DNA of 64,000 bases from Aegilops tauschii subsp. strangulata. Its lineage: Eukaryota > Streptophyta > Magnoliopsida > Poales > Poaceae. Both the position numbers and the translations under genes were made by a program. The stretch is from positions 358,296,267-358,360,266 of the forward strand of contig NC_053040.3 in assembly GCF_002575655.3 (NCBI RefSeq). Direction: 5' to 3'. Under the pieces are notes generated by a model. The model did no database searches, was not told where the DNA came from, and saw only the letters and a list, made by a program, of their open reading frames with translations. Positions within the stretch are counted from its first letter, which is position 1, and each line of letters begins with the position of its first letter. Shown one piece after another: positions 22,545 to 31,671 of this stretch.

Positions 22545-23246
22545 CTATGCGAGGGAGGGAGGCGCCCCGTCCGTGGCCGCAAGTCTTGAGGTGGTGCCGC
22601 TGGAGACGCTGTTCTCCTGAGGCCCTTGGTGGAGCATCTGTTTTTTCTTCTTGGGGATGGCCTTAGGAGGGTAGATGGTGCCTTCGTTGTCTGGGTCTTC
22701 GGCCGCTGCGGCCTGGTAGGCGCGCTCGAGAGAGCACACCGCGTACTTTTCCTCGCAGGCGACCGTGATGACGCCGCCACTCCCTAGCATCTTGAGGACG
22801 TTGTAGCCGTGATGAGTCACCACCATAAACTTGGCCAGGGCCGGATACCCAAGGATGGCATTGTACAGCAGGCGGATGTGGGCGACGTCGAAGTCGATGA
22901 GCTCAGTGCGGTAGTTGTCGCGCTTGCCGAAGGTGACAGAGAGGCAGACCTGCCCTGTCGGGGTGGTGGAGCCATAGGTCACTCCTGAGAAGGGCTTGGT
23001 AGGCTGCAGCTGATCATATGGCACTTGGAGGCAGTCGAACGTCTCGACGGAAAGGACATTGAGCCCTGCGCCGCCGTCGATGAGGGTCTTGGTGACTTGG
23101 ACGTTGCTGATGATGGGCGAGCAGAGCATCGGGAGGGCGCCGACAGTTGCCGCGCCCTTGAGCTGGTTGGATGAGCTGAAGGTGATGGCGCACTTGGACA
23201 ACCTGAGCGGGCGCGTGGCCTCGAGCCTGGGGAGAGCCGCGTTCAC
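22545..23246 (-). pseudogene. Retropepsin-type protease of the outer Tat element
   Basis: The open frame of 233 codons contains the aspartic protease core VTKTLIDGGAGLNVLSVETF (about 23110-23050), in which the catalytic Asp is intact. It continues through YNAILGYPALAKFMVVTHHG (about 22870-22810), the flap-to-C-terminal motif of gypsy proteases. It is embedded in a defective element, and the frame continues from gag only with interruptions. The same motif in the inner element has lost its Asp. Confidence 0.75.
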
Positions 23247-23522
23247 TTCATGGGCAAACTTCTTGAGGATGCGCTGGGAGGTTGGGGCCTGAGCGCCACC
23301 CAGGATGCAAGCAATGGCGCGCGGCTCCTGGAAGCCCCCAGCCCCCTCGTCCTGATGATGGTCTTCGTTCCTCCTTGGCGGTGGCGGCAGCGGAGGGAGA
23401 CCAGCCTTGCCCTGAGGACGGTCCTCACGAGGCCGATCCCTCCAGGCGCCCTCGCGAGGCTAATCCTGCCAGCGGTCCTCATGAGGCTGGTCGCGCCACT
23501 CCTGGCGAGGGTCGCGGTCGTC

Positions 23523-24198
23523 CTAGCATCCTCCACCTCGTCCTCCTCCTCGGCCGTAGCCTCGGTCGTTGCGCTCGGGGCGTCGACCGAAGCGCCCATC
23601 GCAGATGGCCCTGAGCTCCTGACAGTCGCTGGTGTTGTGGTTGTGCACGTTGTGGAAGGCGCAGAATGGGCGGCTGCCCTTGGATGACTCCGGGTGGTCG
23701 TGGCCGCGCTTCACCTCTGGCTCAGCCATGAGCACGGCTGCCCCCTGCGCTTCACATCCTTGGTCTTGGCCTTCTTGTCTTCTGGGTCTGCGGCTGGAAG
23801 CTCGAGGAGGGAGAGGCGCCCCTCCTCAGCTCTCGCACACTTGGTCGCCATGTTGAACATTTCCAGGGCCGTGCATAGGTCTTCGTGGATGGCGAGCTCC
23901 TCCTTCATCTTGACGTCGTGGACGCCATCCGAGAACGCGGAGATGATGGCCTCGTCCGTCACCTTGGGGATCTTGAGGAGGACGCTCTTGAAGCACTGGA
24001 CGTACTTCTATAGGGTCTCTCACGGCTGCTGCTTGATGCGCTGTAGGTCACTCGCGGCCGGCGGGCGGTCGCGAGTGCCCTAGAAGTTGGGGACGAAACG
24101 CTCACGCATCTCGCCCCAGGAGGAGATCGATCACGCGAGCATGTTCAGGAGCCACGAGCACGCGCCATCTTTGAGGGCCATGGGGAAGCAGTTCGCCA
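23523..24198 (-). pseudogene. gag fragment of the outer Tat element
   Basis: Minus-strand reading with several stops gives a Retrotrans_gag-like core (SWGEMRERFVPNF at about 24110, KVTDEAIISAFSDGVHDVKM at about 23965-23905, HEDLCTALEMFNMATKCA at about 23880). After a frameshift near 23730 comes a zinc-knuckle-like stretch (CAFHNVHNHNTSDCQEL, about 23660-23610) and a Gly/Arg-rich tail. The N-terminus is cut at 24198, where the sequence becomes AT-rich and unrelated. Confidence 0.7.
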
Positions 24199-25480
24199 TG
24201 ACAAAAATAAACCAAAACTCAAAAAAATACCAAAAGCACTTAGCTTCCTGGCAACGATGCGAGAAAAAGCTTGATGGCCTACAAGTTCACATGGTTTAGT
24301 TCTACCCTTTTGAAGTAAGAGTATCGATCCCACGGTGAGCACAGAAAATGGACTTTGTCTCTTGTAAGGGTTTGTAATGTTGTTATTGGAAGTTAGTTGT
24401 GGTCCAAAGTAAAGGGGAAATGGAAATTCCAAATATTGCAAGGTTTTCGCAAACAAGGTAATAAAATGCAAGAGTAAAATAAAAGAGTGAAAGTTGTGAA
24501 GTAACATTTTTTGAAATCAATAGGGCTAAAACATTCCGAGGGAGTCTGGATTCCCAATAGTATGTATGTAACGCGACCTATGCCTAAGCATAATTTGAAG
24601 TTCAAATTACTAAACCACTTTATATGTTTTCATAAGTGGGCGGAGCCAAGTACAAATCATGCATACATGTCACGGCCCCGTGTCACATACTCCACCATCG
24701 TTCATGTGCACTCGATTACCGAACGGTGTTAAAGGTTTCCCCATGGACGCAACTACGGTTGTCTTCATTTATCCCTTATTGCAATGACCAAGGAAGGAGG
24801 GAGATAGGTACTACATTACAAACCTCTGCAAACCCACCATCACACCAATAGTAATGGTATTTCGTACAAAAGAGGCATATGTTGGATGGTCGACTTCACC
24901 CAACAACGAGAAGATCATTAACATAAACATATAAAGAGGATGCCAAATCCTATCAACATTCAGTTCCTAAACATACTAGGGTTCCTCCACATCCTCAAGA
25001 ACTATAAAGATTACTCGAACATCAAGTACATAAGCATCATGGAATGAATCAAGGTAAACATGCATGAAGTGCCAAAGTATTAGGTCCACACGGTATAATG
25101 TATTACAAAGATATGGTGGTGGCATAGACGGATGATTATGATGCCCTCTATGGGATGATGCTAGGACGGAGCCCTTCTATCAATTCCCCCTCTGGAATCC
25201 TTCCGGAGGCTAGTGTTCTTCGTTCTGGAAGATTTTCTGGTGGTTGTAGGCATCTGATCCACGATCCTATTGCATAGGAGTAAAATACTGGATCATGCGG
25301 GGGCGGCAGCGAGTGGTAGGATCAGCAATACAAGTGTGCGCGGTCATACCGTGCGCCGTCGATAGCCCCAGTCCCCTCTCTTGGGCTTCTTTCTTTTACT
25401 ATAGTGCGTGCGGTCCCACTTATTTCCTTATTTTACTATAGTATTTTATTTCCCATATTCATGTGATTTTAATACCATAC
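24199..25480 (-). mobile_element. Athila-like leader, primer site and LTR relic
   Basis: Near 24250-24275 the plus strand reads CTGGCAACGATGCGAGAAAA. Its reverse complement is a mutated form of the Athila-type primer site TGGCGCCGTTGCC seen intact beside the LTR at 57820-57842. To the right is TAAGAGTATCGATCCCAC, similar in position and wording to 'taagagtgtcgaacccaac' in the LTR fragment near 5950. The rest, up to about 25480, looks like LTR sequence with no coding potential. The right limit is a guess. Confidence 0.4.
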
Positions 25481-27212
25481 TGTTGGGATTTTTGCTTGTG
25501 CCTTCAAATACTTCCATCAAAGGAATCCTAGCGAAAACAGATAAAAGCGCGCACAAACGTAGTAAAATCTAGATAATCGTAATACTAAGGTATGGAATAA
25601 AAGGTGTAACCATACAAAAAGTCGAAAACATTGGACTCGACACCAGTCTAGGGGCCACAAGCTGGTTTTCCATTTGGAGCGTACACATACAACTTGTTTT
25701 GTAGGTACAAATGAGGCGATTCTGAATGATGCTACTATTTTACCGTTAGGGGGGTTCCCCCGATGGCTCGCATGCATATCTTGCGGAGTAGGCTGTTATT
25801 CCTTGTTTGGGGCTCTAGCCAGTTGTAGCCCCTCATCCATATGGTTGAGTCCAACTCGGATCTATGGGCGGACTCCCGATTAGTATTAAACTCAATCGGG
25901 TCACTTCCTGGACTTGCTTTGTAGCGTTTGAAAGTGCGGAGGCGATCTCTCTGCCAACCCAAATGAAGGTGTGATTTTCGCGGAATATGTGTTTTGGCAC
26001 ATGGCATTAAGAGTCGATCGTACGTGTGTGGGTGCATTGGTGCACCCTGTAGGGTTAAATCTATTGGAATAGTCTTGTCTACAGTTATGGATGACTTGGT
26101 GATTGTACCAGGTTCATAAATAGCTTCAACCATAATTGCTAAATCTTACCCACCCTTAATTTTGTTAGCTGATAGATCTTGACAACTCCTACCTTAATTT
26201 ATAAAACTTTTCGACCATGACAGTGCCCTAAGGATTCTTCTTCGTGGGAGATGCGAAGGAGAATGCAAGGTAGTGTTATGTTTGATGGTAGGACTAGGTG
26301 GTTCTTATGTGGCCCTTTTCCTTATGCGCTCAATTTTCTTATCTCTCATACTCGCAGGTTCTAGTGTGTGTCTATAGAATGCTTAGTGATTGCTGCCACT
26401 TAAACTATATATACCCCTTCCTTGAGAATGATGCATATGTAGATATATATGATGTAAATCTTGCGAGTACAGCTGTGCACTCACCTTGGTTAATTTGGCC
26501 CATTTTCTCATGGAATCGCTGCAAATCAGATGGTAGCATATCAGGAACATGTTTGTTGATCGATGGTGTTAGCCGGTTATCCCACAGACAATGGTCTAGG
26601 CAAGGATTTGGATGCCTTTAATTTTCAAGCCTTCTTAAGGAATTTGTTAAACTTTACCTATCTAAGGTATATTCGCTTCCATTGTATGACTTGTATCTTG
26701 GACAAAAGACCTTCGTTGTATTCATTTGCTAGATTTGATTCTCCGGAGTTGTTGTATATATTTGCTGTTGTTACGGATTCTTTTGTGACTTGTGTTGTGA
26801 TACTGACTGTTCACCCACATGGCATGCACGATTCCGTGTGTACATTGTGTGAAGGTGGCACCTTAGGATTGATTTTATGTGGAGGCCAGCAGAGGTTGCT
26901 AGATCTGCATAGTGTCGGTATTGGGGTGCTACAATCATCGGCCAAGGCATTTAAATTAACTCTTGCACCATGCACCATGCGAGCACCTCCCCCTCTTTTA
27001 CAATCAGAACCAGTATTCGACAGTGGATAAATGGAAAGCCAGTTCCCAAATTTTAGATCTTTCATTTCATAAAAACTGGAGCCACACTCCTACTGATCGT
27101 GACCAATGACCCTACATGCTTGATAGAACCATGCAAGCTTCTCGTACCTAACATTGTATACATGTTGTTCCTTTTCTCTGACAATACTGGTGTGTTTTGT
27201 GAGCAGCTCTCG
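25481..27212. other. Unassigned stretch with no recognised gene
   Basis: The longest frames (132 codons on the minus strand at 25735-26133, 155 codons on the plus strand at 26563-27030) show no domain I recognise and have no supporting splice or promoter context. Base composition resembles transposable-element debris. No inverted or direct repeats stood out on reading. Confidence 0.4.
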
Positions 27213-27913
27213 GATGTCATGAAGAGCACGCACTCATATATAGTCACCACGAGTGTTGCCGGAGATCCTTATCTCCGGGCTTTTTGAAGCTTTGTTGACC
27301 AATTTCTCCACTAGTTTCTTCTTGCAAAAGCCCTCTGGCAGCTTGTGGATTTGTAGCCATATGGGCATGGAATTTATCTTCCTCTTTGTTGGTGAACCCA
27401 TCGTATGGGTGCAAAAGTATTTGCCAGAAGCGGAAGAGCCATGGCCCTTGCTCCATGATCCTCTCTCAATTACCGAGACACGAGACATGCACGATGAGCA
27501 GGTTGACCCAAATCGCCCGAAACATTGTTCAAGATTCCATGCAACACGCATCTTGCGGATGTCATGACGAACACACACTCATGTATAATCGCCCCTAGTG
27601 TTATCGGAGATCCTTATCTCCTGGCTTTCGGAAGCTTTGTTGATCAGTTTCTCCACTACTTCCTTGTTGCAAAAGCACTCTTCCAGCTTGTGGATTCGTA
27701 GCCATATAGGCATGGAATTTGTCACCACTTCCTCTTCGTTGGTGAATCCATCGTATGGGTGCAAAAGTATTTCCCAGAAGCGGAAGAGCCACAACCCTTG
27801 CTCCATGATCCACTCCCAAGTACCGAGACATGAGACTTGCACGATAAGCAGGTTGACCCCGATCACCCGAAAGTGCAACCTTGTTCGAGATTCCACGCAT
27901 CACGCATCTTGCA
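27213..27913 (-). repeat. Tandem duplication of a DUF4283 segment
   Basis: A unit of about 345 bp is present twice, 27213-27557 and 27558-27913. Both begin GATGTCATGA and both contain 'ccatcgtatgggtgcaaaag'. On the minus strand each encodes a piece of a DUF4283-like domain: WIMEQGLWLFRFWEILLHPY and then DGFTNEEEV in the right copy, SMEQGPWLFRFWQILLHPYD in the left. The copies differ by scattered substitutions and small indels, so the duplication is not recent. Confidence 0.8.
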
Positions 27914-28167
27914 GAAGAAGGCTGCTCGACTGAAGTACGTACATGTCTGCACCCGAGCTAGGGTTAGCAAGCGAACTCCCTCCTAGAGCTCATGCTCCTC
28001 CTCATCAACGATCAAATTGTAAAAATAATCTTCCGAAGAACAAATTGGTCGAAGACGACACCAAGGTCCCCAAGGTTTGCGCATTGTGAACCCACGTCCG
28101 TGGATGAGTTTGCATCAGAAGACGACGCCGTCACGATCTCAAACCCTTGGGCAAGGGGCAAGGCCAT
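27213..28167 (-). pseudogene. LINE ORF1-type relic (DUF4283 protein)
   Basis: The minus strand opens at an ATG at 28165-28167 (MALPLAQGFEIVTASSSD). After an in-frame stop it reaches a segment reading VIGVNLLIVQVSCLGTWEWI and the DUF4283 core, which is then repeated. DUF4283, usually with a CCHC knuckle, is typical of ORF1 proteins of plant L1-type LINEs and of domesticated relatives. No zinc knuckle and no ORF2 follow here. The 28168-28499 stretch contains no readable gene. Confidence 0.6.
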
Positions 28168-28499
28168 GAGGGTTAGAGCGGCAGGGGAGGGGGGGCAACG
28201 GGAGTCGATCTGCAGACCGAGGGGAACTTGGCAGTGGTAGTGGGTAAGGACTCAGCTATGATGAATCGCCAAGAGGGCACTAAACCCTACCGGTTACCTG
28301 GGGACTCTATTGATGTTGACCTTTTCGTGGAGTAATTCGTTAGTTCCTCAGGTTGATGGGGTCTTTTTCTCGACAATGTGTGTGACGTCTCTTGTTGTGT
28401 ACTAGGTCGACCCGTGGTACCCTGATGGTGGGGCAGTTGTATCGGTTTTAGTCACGTTTTCCATAATTAACTGGTGAACTGTTTCTTGCTTAATTATTA

Positions 28500-28649
28500 C
28501 TCCTTCTGTTAATTCTTATAAGATATTCTACGTTTTTCCAAATCAGATGTATATGAACACATTTTAGCGTGTTTGTTCACTCATTTTATTTCGTTTGTAG
28601 TCCGTATTGAAATATATCCAAAACATCTTACGATATTCAACGGAGAGAG
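28500..28649. mobile_element. Stowaway MITE, diverged
   Basis: A 150-bp element between TA dinucleotides (28498-28499 and 28650-28651). The ends CTCCTTCTGTTAA and CGGAGAGAG are degraded forms of the CTCCCTCCGT terminal repeat. The inside (AGATGTATATGAACACATTT, then TTTGTAGTCCGTATTGAAAT) matches the layout of the better preserved copy at 33484-33644. Confidence 0.75.
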
Positions 28650-28651
28650 TA

Positions 28652-29440
28652 CATCATACGAGGCAATTTCTTCCAAGTTCGAAAAAAAAGTTTCGTACCA
28701 AGCTGGGTTTTTCATGGCCAGCCCGAGCTCTGTGTTAGCGCAGGTTGAGAGGAGACACAGTACTGAATGAGCTAGCGCACGTGAACTTCGTGGAACTCCA
28801 TCAACGACGACGGCCGAGCGGGAGAGCACATAATTTCAACGGGAGTTGAAGGCCATGGCGGCGTACGCCGAGATCGGCGACGAGGCGACGCATGGGGATA
28901 GAGAGATCGATATGTACATGCAGTCACAGCGTGACGCATGGATTCGATACGGACGAAGGTCTTTCACCTACGCCTGCACTGCATGGCACCGCCGGACCGC
29001 CCGAAGCTCACGGCCTCGTACGTACCTACCCGTGGCTGTGGGGTGTGGAGAACCAAATTTTGTCCAAATCTGTGGTGCCCGTGCGAGAGAAAAGACATGC
29101 ACTGCATCCATGCGTACCAGTGCGACTGCTTGGACCTGCCTATGGCCAAGCCAAATGGTACCCGGCGCAGGTAGCTAGGCGCACTCGTGACATTTCTGGC
29201 TAAAGTACATGTGGGGCGTTTTCCACCGGGCTCAGTTTTGGTAGTGTCCAAGGCCAGATTGAGGAGCTATAGCCGATAGCATCGTACGCCCTATTACCAC
29301 TAACCCATGTATGTATAGCTCAAAAAAAATAACCCGTGTATATATATTTATTTTTACAAATGTAGGCAAACTGACATACAAAGGCCACAACATATCATTA
29401 ATCTGTGTACCGGAAATATTTCCGTTAAGAAATTAATGGA
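28652..29440. other. Upstream low-copy stretch with one unsupported ORF
   Basis: An ATG at 28855 in good context (GGCCATGGCG) opens a frame of about 107 codons to 29178. The product matches no family I know, loses composition bias after about 30 residues, and has no downstream exon that I can see. It may be a gene fragment or chance. The rest of the stretch contains no recognisable feature. Confidence 0.3.
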
Positions 29441-29815
29441 AAGGGGTGATAGCCCGGTTGAAAAATATCATTAATCTGTGTCTTTTTTGAAGGCATTGCT
29501 ATGGAGTCTGTTCAAACGTGCTCTTCATGGTGAAACCCAATATCTGACCCTGAGTGGTTGGCTCGCGGGAACCTTCCTCGTAGCTCGTTTGCTGTCAAGG
29601 ACGATGGATGGCGTTGTTGCTTGTCTGTTGCAAGTTGTTTGATGCATCGGTTGTCTTTGCTTTTTTTCACTTCTTTTTAATGTTTCTTGGCCGAGTGCAT
29701 CCTCGTTATCTCGACCTATTATGGATACTTGTGTCCTTGCAGAGGATGGGTGTAATTGGTATTATCTTGATATTTATAAAGTACCGCTTCAGCTATTCCT
29801 CGGTTGCCTGAAAAT
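29440..29815 (+). mobile_element. Possible LINE 3' end
   Basis: The sequence ends in GGGTGTAATTGGTATTATCTT followed by 'gatatttataaagta', wording I associate with 3' tails of Triticeae L1-type LINEs. No ORF2 is attached. No poly(A) tail or target duplication is evident, so this is a weak call. Confidence 0.28.
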
Positions 29816-30377
29816 CAAAATCACGGCGGTCGATTTTGTTGGAGAAGGGCCAATCCGTGAGCCCGAGACGAGGAGGTAGTAGTCTTCCGCGGGTCGTGGC
29901 GTCGAAGCTATAGGGGAGGAGGGTGGTTCGCATGTGAGTGTTCGTAGACCTCTTTCCGATGTGTGTGAGAACTTGTGGGAGGCGAGGCGGGAGGGCGGAC
30001 CGGGGGAGAGGAGGGGAAGAAATCACGTCTACGCTTTAAGGAAGAAGATAAACAATGATACCTAGAGGAGGAAGAAAGCACCCTTTGTAAACACACTCAC
30101 ACAAATATTTCTACTCTCTTACTGGTGTATGGACATGCTTACAGACAAAGTGAATACGTCAAAAAACCCAGTAAATCGATGGTGCACGAACAGGTAGCTA
30201 TTACCGCCGTGCCGTTGTCCTTGGTCTCTGACCATTGTTGAACCGTTGGTTGAGATGCATGCGGGCGTGATTAAGATGCGTAGAGTTAGCATCGCACATA
30301 TCCAGACGCGAACAAGCTGTCATGCATACATAAATCCAACGCCCGTGTGCGTGGTGCGTCGACCTACGTCGGCTAGT

Positions 30378-30502
30378 GTCGGTGGACCCAAATCCTCAGC
30401 CGCTTCACGACCGTGTGCGTGAGCGCGGGGCCCGCCCGCCGGGCAAGCCCCCTCCCCACAGTCGGTGGACCCCTGGTCCACACTCCACAGCCGCTTCACG
30501 AC
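30378..30502 (+). repeat. Direct repeat upstream of the IDD gene
   Basis: GTCGGTGGACCC and CAGCCGCTTCACGAC occur in the same order twice: 30378-30389 with 30397-30411, and 30461-30472 with 30488-30502. The second copy has a longer spacer. They lie about 1 kb upstream of the start codon in a GC-rich block, so they could be duplicated promoter sequence; that role is inference. Confidence 0.6.
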
Positions 30503-30912
30503 GCTCGCTCGCTCCACTCCATCGACTGTGCTGCTGTACTCACTCGTACTCACTCCCTTAATTTCTCTGAGCTGTACATGCGATTACAAGCTCAATTTAC
30601 AGCAGTACACTCAATGTGTACACTACAGTAACATTCTACCAATACGCTCGTATGCCGTCCGTGAGAAAGAACTGCGGGCGTACGTAGCGACGTAGCAGAG
30701 GAGCGTACAGTAGCCAGTGTGGAAAGGAGGGGGCAAAAGGCGATAGGGAAAAGCATGACAACGATATGAACGAAAGGAATCAGACAGCAACCTTCTTATT
30801 AGCCTCCTCCATACCCTCCCCTTCCTCCTCCTCCTCCTCGTCTCCTCTTCTTCTCCTCCCCCTTGTCTCGAGAGCAAGCAAGAAGACGACTAGTAGCCGA
30901 TAGCTAGCTAGC
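30503..30912 (+). promoter_or_regulatory. Likely promoter region and leader start of the IDD gene
   Basis: Immediately upstream of the leader the sequence contains CCAAT (30637-30641) and then a CT-rich tract (about 30795-30870, CCTCC and TCTTC repeats). Such pyrimidine-rich tracts are common around start sites and leaders of grass genes. I see no unambiguous TATA box and cannot place the start site. The call is by position. Confidence 0.35.
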
Positions 30913-31373
30913 ATGCAGCCGCACAAGGGATAGATAAGAGCCGGGGAGACAGAGAGGTATGGGGAAGAAACAAAGCCCTCGTTTCTCTCTGCGTGCGCGC
31001 GCGTGTGGGTTTGGGTGCTTGCGAGCTTCGATTTGTTCTCCCACTCTAGCTTACTTGTTTCAGAGTGCAACTGCTGGTTTGGATTTCACTGCGGGAGTTT
31101 GTTCGTTTGTTCATCTTCGTTCCGCGATTGAGCCCTAACCCTTTGGAGTTTTTCTTCTTCCCCCCAGCTTCTTCTTGTCCAAGCTTCAGATCGATTCCGG
31201 CCAGGCAAAGACACACACACACATATGAGATAGGTATCGCCTTCTCTATCTTTATCTTTGGTGTTTTCCTCCCTCTCCTCGTCCGAGAAACAACTTTCTG
31301 GCCTCTTCTTCTTTGCACGTTTCCTGAGTTTGTTCTTGGCATATCTCTCATGGAAAGCGCTGCTTTTTCTTGA
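30913..31373 (+). promoter_or_regulatory. Four upstream ORFs in the IDD leader
   Basis: Upstream of the main ATG at 31473 are four complete ATG-stop frames: 30913-30933 (6 codons, MQPHKG), 30959-31138 (59 codons), 31225-31233 (2 codons, MR) and 31350-31373 (7 codons, MESAAFS). None overlaps the main ORF. A long uORF plus a minimal MR-stop uORF would be expected to lower initiation at the main ATG. This assumes the leader is transcribed from before 30913 and is not spliced, which cannot be shown here. Confidence 0.45.
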
Positions 31374-31472
31374 AGTGAGGGGAAATTTGCTGCTAGTTCC
31401 AACACCAGGCTACCAAAAGGGAAAGGTTTCCCTGTTGCCGGTGAGCAGCTGAAAGGGTGAATCTGAGCGGCG

Positions 31473-31671
31473 ATGGCATCCAATTCATCGGCGGCGGCTG
31501 TCGCGGCGCTGTTCGGGATTAGGGAAGGGCACCAGCAGGACCAGATGAAGCCGCTGCTCGCCCAGCACCAGCGGCAGCATGTCGTCGCGCCTCCCAGCGC
31601 GCTGTTGACGGCGGGGCCAGACCAGGCGGCCGCAGCGGCGCCACCGGTGAAGAAGAAGAGGACCATGCCAG
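31473..31671 (+). CDS. IDD exon 1: Ala/Gln-rich N-terminus and NLS
   Basis: Encodes residues 1-66 and the first base of codon 67. The N-terminus is Ala-rich ([11 protein letters not shown]), then Gln/His-rich ([16 protein letters not shown]), then an Ala/Pro run leading to VKKKRTMP, where KKKR is the family's conserved nuclear signal. It ends at the donor CCAG|GTATGATAAG. Many IDD proteins have two or three more residues between the basic motif and DPDAEV than seen here; the junction is nevertheless in frame and canonical. Confidence 0.93.

Larger units (their letters stand above)
6214..24198 (-). mobile_element. Tat-type Ty3/gypsy retrotransposon (outer), split by another at 10332-20399
   Basis: Minus-strand order is gag (24198-23523), protease (23246-22545), partial RT (about 22445-21996), a tandem-repeat region (21920-20400), then, across the inserted element, an ORF on the opposite strand (7413-10065) and a 3' LTR (6214-7119). 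The arrangement with an antisense ORF between pol and the 3' LTR is characteristic of Tat-lineage elements such as Grande and RIRE2. The 5' LTR and the gag N-terminus are missing beyond 24198, where sequence changes abruptly to an Athila-like leader. RNase H and integrase are also absent, so the copy is defective. Confidence 0.75.
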
